A stretch of 64,000 nt of DNA from Chamaelirium japonicum (Eukaryota; Streptophyta; Magnoliopsida; Liliales; Melanthiaceae), in NCBI GenBank assembly GCA_947650365.1, contig OX393549.1:23797347-23861346 (forward strand), read 5' to 3'. Positions 57,484 through 64,000 of the stretch are shown here, in pieces. The notes beneath the pieces were generated by a model. The model was not told the DNA's origin. It searched no databases and worked only from the letters and a program-made list of their open reading frames with translations. The stretch's first letter is position 1. Each line of letters starts with the position of its first letter. Both the position numbers and the translations under genes were made by a program.

Positions 57484-60055
57484 TGTTTTGGGTAAATTAT
57501 AGTTCGCCCCCCTGAAGTTTAGCTAAAAAACACGTAACCCCCCTGTTGTTTATTTTGATCCAAATCACTCCCTAAAGTTTGAAATGTTAGCACAATACAC
57601 CCTTTTGTCAAGAAGTTTTTAGCTGATCAAAACTGAATTCTGGGGGGGCAAAATGTAGTTTTCTTAACTATACGGGGTTAAGTGTTTTTTAGCTAAACTT
57701 CAGGGAGCAAAGTGTAATTTACCTTTTGTCTTTTGATACTTTATGCGACGCTCTGATTGGATTCATTCATGATCGTGATAGCTAACCTTTTTTTGGTTTT
57801 TTGTTGGTTTTATTTTATTTTTAGGCCTTTTTCTCTTTTTTTTTTTTGGAAAATTTTATTTCATACCCCCATAGAAATGAGGTTTTTTTTTCATACCTCA
57901 TTCCTATCCCAAAAATACCCATTCCCCTTACAACCCACCTTCAATACACCCCAGTGACATGGTCCGTCCCAACTTAATTAGAACCCAATCAAACACATAC
58001 CCCCTTAAATATATTCCTATTATATACACTCTTGAATACACCCCACCCTTAAATAAATCCCATGCAATTGGCTGGTACTTAAAGGCACAAGTAGGTCTGC
58101 AACTTGGGCGGGCTAACCCTAGTGCAACCCAAACCCAACCCGAATTTGGACGGGCTAACCCGAGCCCAGCCCAATTATTTCTCCTCGACCATATTGAAGC
58201 CGGTCAACCCACCCTGCACAAACATCAACCCGCCAATATGACGGATTGGGCTTGGGCTAAGAAAGTTCAAAGAGACCTTGGGTTGGGTTGGGGGTACAAA
58301 AAACGTTGAGTTAAGACTTTGGGGTTCGGGGTACAAAAGAAAAGGCATCCTTGGTATTAAAAGGATTGTTGAGTAAGTTATTGAGAAACGATAAGGAGTG
58401 GGGGCTAATTACAGATTTTTAATAAAGTTTCCTTTATTTTTCATTTATAGGCGGTTCTGATGGCCGTGATATGGAAATATACCTCATTTATAGGAGTTGA
58501 TATAAAAAAGCCGAAATTTTTTCATCAAGTGGTAGGGGAGTTGGTAAGCTATTAATGCTTTTGGCGAGGTGGTTGTGGATTCAATTCCTCCCCTCCTAGT
58601 GGAGTGGGTAGGTAACCTTCCAAATGGGTCAGTACGGTGATTAGTCCGAGTCCGAGTCCGAGTCCGAGTCCGATTCAACACGCACGCACCTCCCGGCTCC
58701 CGTCGTTCCCATTGAATCGGATTCGTTGCATGGGGCTGAGCGCCGGCCGGTGACCCACCAGGTCACCGCGGGTTGTCCGGCGGAGTTGTCCGGCAGTGTG
58801 TTCAAATAGCAGGACTCCTGGTGCGCGCTGTGGAGGATGGGTCATTGTGCCGGCATGGCCCCCACAATCCGGTCCCACTTCTGGCTGCGATGAATGTGGT
58901 GGTCCTGTACGAATTTCTTTTATGTCTACGCTCCCTTCTGACACAAATCCGATCGAGATCGGCACCGGATCACCAGACTCACCACCCACCACCAACCCAA
59001 ATCCGGAGACCACCGATACTGTGTGGTCTACGTGACCCGACATCTCCTCAGCGATTCCTGTGGTCGAGTCAGAAGTGAGCCCCCCGCCAAAAAGATTTTT
59101 TTACAAATCGACACCTGTAATCTTTACTATTTAGATATAAACCCCTGTAAGTCCATATTTACATATAAACCACTTAAATCAATCAATATTTACATTTCGA
59201 TTATCGACCCCTACAGCTAGTTGGTATCCAAAATATAACCTTCATTGGGCATTATTTTATTAATCTAAAGGGAATAACCGATTGACCCATGGGTTTAATA
59301 ACTTAAATTGACATATCTTTGTTTAACACGGTGTTAATCCAAAACAATCACTGTTATAACCTGAATTTAACGTGGACCTAATCCGAAAATTCTTACATTA
59401 GAGGGGTATTTACAGAATTTGGATAAAAAAATATTAAAGTTTTGGATGTCAGCTAGCTACAGAAGTCGATATAATGTTTGAATGTGACATTTATAGGGGT
59501 TTATATGTAAATAGATAAGTTTATAGGGGTTGATTTGTAAAAAATCCTAAAACAAAAAAATGTCACTCGATCCGTCTCACCCAGTTTATGTGATTCCAGG
59601 TGTACCCGATCTGGCTGTGCCCGCACCGCCTGTTCAAGCTCCCGGTGAAGACGATGGTGTACCCGGAGGCGGGGTTCGAGCAGCACCGCCGGCAGGGTGA
59701 CACGCCCTTCGCCCAGATGTTCACCGACATCGGGGTGTACTACGCCCCCGGGCCGGTGCTGCGGGGGGAGGTGTTCGACGGCGCGGAGGCGGTGAGCCGG
59801 CTGGAGGAGTGGCTGACCCGGAACCACGGGTTCCAGCCGCAGTACTCCGTGTCGGAGCTCTCCGAGAAGAACTTCTGGCGGATGTTCGACGCCGAGCTGT
59901 ACGAGCAGTGCCGCCGCAAGTACAAGGCGGTCGGCACCTTCATGGACGTCTACTACAAGTCGAAGAAGGGGAAGAAGACGGAGAAGGAGGTGCGCGAGGC
60001 CGAGGCCGCCGTCGCCGACGCCGCCATAGCGGAGGAGAGCAGCAAGGATGACTAG
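56178..60055 (+). CDS. DWF1: Delta(24)-sterol reductase DWF1/DIM (DIMINUTO), two coding exons
   Basis: Exon 1 is 56178-57425 (416 codons, donor GAG|GTAAAC) and exon 2 is 59600-60055 (acceptor TTCCAG, then VYPIWLCPHRLF), phase 0, giving 567 residues; Arabidopsis DWF1 has 561. The enzyme reduces the C24 side-chain double bond of sterols (for example 24-methylenecholesterol to campesterol) at the ER membrane, feeding sterol and brassinosteroid synthesis. A hydrophobic segment at residues 27-47 (RWIIIVFIVLPISAALNLIA) is the membrane anchor. The FAD-binding (PCMH-type) region spans about 90-280, with SELDDLTIGGLVNGYGIEGS near 155. Tryptophan-rich motifs include FWEMKLILPFGDQWWFRW. The basic, charged C-terminus (KYKAVGTFMDVYYKSKKGKK) corresponds to the region reported to bind calmodulin in Arabidopsis. 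Both exons are intact and strongly GC-rich. Confidence 0.97.
57491..57723. mobile_element. MITE in the DWF1 intron (GGTAAATTATAG ends)
   Basis: The ends GGTAAATTATAGTTCGCCCC and its near-inverse (GGGAGCAAAGTGTAATTTACC-type) flank CTGAAGTTTAGCTAAAAAAC and its inverse, an inverted repeat of ~45 bp. Flanking direct repeats ttttg are a candidate 5-bp duplication. Confidence 0.8.
57848..58432. mobile_element. MITE family B (copy 2) in the DWF1 intron
   Basis: It is the reverse complement relative of the MITE at 36466-37070: it shares GCCCAACTTGGG-type, TCTTGAATACACCCC and AATTACAGATTTT strings in reverse order, with inverted ends at both sides. T-rich flanks hide the duplication. Confidence 0.8.
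58531..58680 (+). mobile_element. tRNA-derived SINE (copy 2) in the DWF1 intron
   Basis: Box A-like GAGTTGGTAAGCTATTAATG and box B GGATTCAATTCC about 35 bases on, then GGTGATTAGTCCGAG and a (GTCCGA)n run. It is the same family as the SINE at 37696. No A tail or duplication is obvious. Confidence 0.65.
59094..59546. mobile_element. MITE in the DWF1 intron with TTTTTACAAATC ends
   Basis: GATTTTTTTACAAATCGAC with ATAAACCCCTGTAA on the left and the inverse (TTATAGGGG...GATTTGTAAAAAATC) on the right form ~60-bp inverted ends of a 453-bp unit. The duplication is unclear. Confidence 0.75.
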
Positions 60056-60065
60056 TAATTAAAGT

Positions 60066-60071
60066 AATAAA
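60066..60071 (+). terminator. DWF1: Candidate polyadenylation signal of DWF1
   Basis: AATAAA starts 11 bases after the stop codon, in a region with a T-rich/GT-rich downstream part near 60105-60130. Plants use loose signals, so the true site may be further on. Confidence 0.5.
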
Positions 60072-60917
60072 GCTAGCTGCTGAGGTCTGGGGGAAAAAAA
60101 CAATAATTGTCTATTTATCAATTAATGTAGTTGTGTGGGTGCTTCATGCCACAGGCCATGTGATCGATCGATGTTAGATTCCTACTGTTCATCATAGTTG
60201 GGGGTTCCCGGACTTTGACCATCTTTGTCAACTTGGGTCGGGTAAGACCGAGAACTAACCCAACCCGACTGTGATTTGTTCGTGTATTTTGATCAAATGG
60301 GTTGGTTCGGTTCTAAGTTTTGCTTACCCAATTAAATATGGATCGGGTTCTACGTAGCATATGAGTAATCATTGATTTGTTGTATATGACCCACAAACCA
60401 ATGCCATCCGATTTTTGGGTGGGTTGGGTTGGATTGGGTAACGTCGGAATATCCTTGCCCATGATAAATCGATGTAGGGTTGAGTGAGCGGTGGGTTTGT
60501 CGCTTTAGGTGAGTGTTAGGAGAATATAGAGTGAGCTTTAGGTGAGAGTGAGAAGAGTAGGAATAATGTTTGTTGTCGATATGTCTATGTGTGGTAAGTC
60601 GCAGCATCATATCACTATATTCGAAAAAGTAGAGCTATCAATTGACGGGACGAGGGGGGCATGTACAAATTGGTGAACTCGAGCTAGAAGGGTTGTTGGA
60701 TTGGAAGGTTGAGGGAGAGGCATGAGCCCTACTCGGGTCAGCTTGGGTTTGGAACCCTGCTACTCTCACATAAAGCTAAACTTGTACCAAAATAGTATGG
60801 GGTCACAAAAGTCATTTTTGTTGTCTTCTGTTGTTGCCAGTGTATGGGTCTTTGTTGGGTCGTCTCGTTCCTGTTTGTCTATGGATTGACTAACGACACT
60901 AGCCATATTTTGCATCC
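60072..60917. other. Downstream of DWF1, nothing firmly recognised
   Basis: GGGTTGGGTT- and AACCCAACCC-like strings (60230-60440) recall the hAT MITE bodies elsewhere in the window, but I found no pair of inverted ends or duplication. Confidence 0.35.
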
Positions 60918-61180
60918 ATAGTTTTTTTATTTTTTTTTGTGAGAACCCTCCAGGTGAGGGGGGCTAGACATGGATCTCGACCTGTTTACTAAAAAAGAGA
61001 AATGATACCTACATTTCAAGTCATTGCTAGCGCATCACATAATACCCGCAACTTATCACCCAAAAGAACATCGCAAGCGCCACCCCATTCTCGGATCGGC
61101 AGGCGGATGATCTTATCATCCCGCGAAAGACTGTCATTACGTGTCCGCCAAATCTGGCATATAGCACCCACAGTATTCAT
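60918..61180 (-). repeat. Possible truncated LINE 3' end
   Basis: A poly-T run (60923-60938) followed by GAGAACCCTCC resembles the 3' end of the LINE at 40346 (TTTTAGAACCCTCC). No ORF is left. Tentative. Confidence 0.35.
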
Positions 61181-62763
61181 GTCTGATTCGGATTGGTTTG
61201 GATTTTAATACGATAGAAACAAACTAGTTTAGTTTTGAATTGCTCAAACCCGACCTGACCCGACCCGAGCTGCACCCCTATGCTTTTCTCGTGGCCCGGA
61301 TGCTGCGCGGAGCTAAGACCCAGCATGTGCCCATTAACTGCCTTTGTTTTCTTTATTTCGTGGGGGAGGGGGAACAACGTGGGAGGTAGGTGTACGTTAG
61401 TTTTAAAAGGTTGCGGTAGCGTCCATGTGCGCTAGCTAGCTGTGACCAGCTCCCAGTAGTGATCACATAAGGTAAGGCGTCCAGTAGGTAAGGTGACGCC
61501 CCCCTAGCCGTCGGTTATGGCTGAGTAGGTTCGCCTGTCATCGGACGGCTGCGATGTGTTACCTTAGGCAAGAGATGCCTTGTTGGAGCATTTCGACCGA
61601 GACACGTGCCGATTGGGATTTAGTGGCAGGTGCATTGAACTAGGTCATGTGGTCACACCGTCGCTTGCGATTTGTATAAGACCCATTGGCTTGGAGCAAC
61701 TCCTATCTGTCCCTTCATTTGGCAGGTCATTGAAGGTCGACACGTGAAATAAAGAAAGAAAAGAAAAAAAAAAACCTTTTGAAGGTTTTGGGACTCCAAT
61801 CGGTTCTTCATGTGGAAGAGAAAAAAATTTGACGACCGAAAAAAAATTAGACCCTTTTGAAGGCTATCTTGGTTCCGACAATCTTTAAGCTGTTTTGTAG
61901 GGCGTCCGAACTTTCGTTCGGACCCTTTGGCTAAATCCTAGTTGCGACTGAGTAAAAAGTCCGGATTTTTGTTTGGATGTTCGTTCGAATACTTACTTGG
62001 GCGAGGTACGTCTAGGTCGCGGGCTGATTTTAATTTCAACCCATTTTGACAATCAGATTGTGATTCGACTGCTATTGTTTAGCATGGATTGATCTATGGT
62101 ATAAGAGGACACTTAAGACTCTTTTGAGAGAGAACTCTCCTATGCTAAATTTTAGATTTCGAACTTCTTAAAGAGCTATGGTTTTAGAGATTGTAAGATA
62201 TTTTTATTATTTCTCGTGATTTCCCTTATCAATCTCCCCTTAGAGCTGTTGTCAGAGGCTTAATCCATCTCATGGGATGTAGATTTCTTCGAGAATTCTT
62301 CGCTTTGCCTTCTTCGATACTTCGAGGATTCTCGTGGAGTACTCAAGCCTTGCTTTCTCCAGATCTTTTGGCTGGTAAAGACATTTCCTCTCTCGTTTTG
62401 GTTTAGTCTTTCTTATTTTAACCCCAAAATCTCAGTCTTTGGTTACTTTATGCGAAGCAGAGAATCCTTCAAATCCTTCAATCGAATCAATGGAGAATCT
62501 TGATGTGGTTTGTACAAAGCAACCCACAAGCTTTATTTTTTTTTATTATTAACGATGCTTAGGTGGGGAAAGCCCCAAAACCACATATTACATTAGAAAA
62601 AGTATTTTAAAACAACATTTACATGGCATGGGTATGTGGACACATCACTCTAGAGACATCAAGTCCACATCCTACCAAAGAGGAAAAGTGGCATATATAC
62701 CTCTAGGGTTAAACTAGCTGGCCCAAGCCAAGTTTTCACCAAAATGAAAGGGATTATATAAGC

Positions 62764-62794
<31 letters not shown>

Positions 62795-63342
62795 AAAAAA
62801 GTGAGACAAACCCGTGTTTAAGAAGGTTCAACCCACACCTGGAGTAAATCGTCCGATCGAGTGTTCATACGCTTGACTAAGGAATTAGCTGAGTGGGTCT
62901 TGAACGTCCAAACACTCTTGGATGCCCTGCACCCAAAAATTAAAGTCGTCTGGACGAACAAGATGAGTTCGAACGATTACTTAAACGTCCGAACGAGTGT
63001 TTGGATGCTCAAGCACCAGTGTCTGAACAACTGTTCTAATGTCAAATGTGGACTTCCAATTCTTAGAAAATATTAAGTGTTACCGAAAATCTAATGGAAC
63101 CAAAATCACTTTTTGAGTATGAAATAATACTTTATTTTTGAAAACAATAACTTTAAAGTAAAGATTATTTTGAAATCACATCGAATCATCGAAAAACACA
63201 ATATGATAAAAGTGATGAAAACTTGCACGAATAAATACGATTGAGAAACCCTAGGTTACCCCTGCTAATTCGACTTATCGCATGTCTCTCAGGTGAGCAA
63301 CTATGGTCGTGTGATGAATTGCCAAGTCTTCAAGATCGATAT
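61181..63342. other. Mostly unassigned intergenic sequence
   Basis: A poly-T stretch with GATGCTTAGGTGGGG following (62528-62560) could be another truncated LINE tail on the minus strand. A poly-C/poly-A run lies near 62765-62800. From 61400 to 62500 I see only AT-rich and mixed sequence with no gene. Confidence 0.35.
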
Positions 63343-64000
63343 TGTAACATCCGCCCCAAACACACAAGATATTATCCGCTTTGCCCATGCCCACACGAGA
63401 GCTTCCTAAGGAGGTCACCTATCCTAGTACTACTCTCGCCCGAGCACGCTTAACTACGGAGGTCTTACGAATTCCGTAGCGGCGCACGGTTTCAAAACGC
63501 GTCTTCTATGTTTGGGAGGGAAAATTATATAAGTAGCTCAGGATCTCCTTCTCTCCAGACGATGTAGGGCTAACTCGTAGCCTTGTACAGCTCACCTCAC
63601 CTCACCTCATCCATCTTGGCATCACAGCCTAAGGAGTCTTGGCTCTTGGCCTATTGGATCTTGGTCGTCACATTCCACCCCCCTTAGGGCTATATGTCCT
63701 CATGTAGAGTTAAACCCCCCCCATAGCGAGAAGAACCGGCTCTAATACCATTTTGTAATATCTGTCCCAAATACACAAGGACCTCCCATCCTAGTACTGC
63801 TCTCGTCCGAGCACGCTTAACTACGGAGTTCTTACGAATTCCGTAGCGGTGCACGGTTTTAAAACGCGTCTTCTATGTTTGGGAGGAAAAATTATATAAG
63901 TAGGTCAGGATCTCCTTTCTCTCCAGGTGATGTAGGACTAACTCTTGGCCTTGTACACCTCACCTCATCCATCTTGGCATCCCAGCCTCAGGAGTCTTGA
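63343..64000 (-). mobile_element. Cassandra TRIM retrotransposon, right end beyond the window
   Basis: LTR 1 (63343-63672) and LTR 2 (63754 to the edge, partial) both start TGTAA(C/T)AT and carry 5S rRNA-like sequence. Between them lie the purine tract (63673-63687 on the minus strand TAAGGGGGG) and, next to LTR 2, TGGTATTAGAGCC on the minus strand (63738-63750), the tRNA-Met primer site with one change. The element is therefore read on the minus strand with its 5' LTR at the right edge. There is no coding sequence, as in all Cassandra elements. Confidence 0.92.
63393..63467 (-). repeat. 5S rRNA-derived region of the Cassandra LTR
   Basis: On the minus strand this reads CTCCGTAGTTAAGCGTGCTC, then GGGCGAGAGTAGTACTAGGA and TAGGTGACCTCCT, close to the second half of plant 5S rRNA, including its internal promoter box (AGTTAAGCGTGCTCGGGC). 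It is part of a retrotransposon and not a functional 5S gene. A second copy lies in the other LTR near 63779-63838, with the GGTGACC part shortened. Confidence 0.93.

Larger units (their letters stand above)
57426..59599 (+). other. DWF1: DWF1 intron (2174 bp) filled with repeats
   Basis: It starts GTAAAC and ends TTCCAG. A (CT)n tract lies at 57440-57475, about 15 bases after the donor. Three MITEs and a SINE occupy about half of the rest. The part at 58690-59080 is GC-rich and unassigned. Confidence 0.9.

Noticed and set aside
63393-63467. A 5S rRNA gene
   Set aside because: Only the second half of 5S is present, it is repeated within an LTR pair and next to a tRNA-Met primer site, so it is Cassandra.

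Overview
The window is nuclear DNA from a land plant, most likely a monocot. The two cellular genes have very GC-rich coding sequence (most third codon positions are G or C) inside AT-richer, repeat-filled DNA. The repeats are typical of plants: Copia and Ty3/gypsy LTR elements, L1-type LINEs, a Cassandra element carrying 5S rRNA sequence, a SMART/TRIM element, and hAT, Mutator and Harbinger MITEs. I cannot name the species.

Only two genes look functional. At the left edge, on the minus strand (1-1047, cut by the window), is a P-class pentatricopeptide repeat protein, probably mitochondrial. At 56178-60055 on the plus strand is DWF1/DIM, the delta(24)-sterol reductase of brassinosteroid and sterol synthesis. 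It has two coding exons, a 2.17 kb intron holding three MITE-like elements and a SINE, a likely leader intron and a TATA box. The two genes are about 55 kb apart and do not appear to act together.

The DNA between them is a mosaic of transposable elements. From 1.3 to 4.7 kb there are LINE fragments, one split by a Copia remnant (1500-2952, duplication gaaga). A Mutator-like element (4740-5236) and a Harbinger-like MITE (5474-5892) follow.

The core (7.2-36.2 kb) is a four-level nest. An L1-type LINE (7188-9480, resuming at 32961-36199) contains a full-length Copia element (9481-32955, LTRs of 1956 and 1955 bp, duplication gactc). That element contains a minus-strand, gag-only, Tat-like gypsy element (17185-30826, duplication atact), whose 5' LTR contains a 6 kb Tekay/Del-like LTR (24599-30596). 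The gypsy element carries three clear tandem arrays (about 118, 67 and 107 bp units), one of them a run of 12 palindromes. The LINE also carries a 325-bp TRIM, two hAT MITEs and a Harbinger-like MITE.

From 36 to 49 kb there are MITEs, a SINE, a deleted Copia element (39.5-43.4 kb) with a LINE inserted in it (40346-42419, 13-bp duplication), long (GA)n tracts, and a Mutator-like element (47908-48752) with another MITE inside. A 2.3-kb solo Copia LTR lies at 49382-51710. Beyond DWF1 the sequence is mostly unassigned until a Cassandra element at 63343-64000, which runs off the edge.

I found no undescribed gene system. The most unusual signals are the gag-only element with its palindrome array, several MITE families that recur within the window (one copy in the DWF1 intron), and a Mutator element with repeated internal palindromes.
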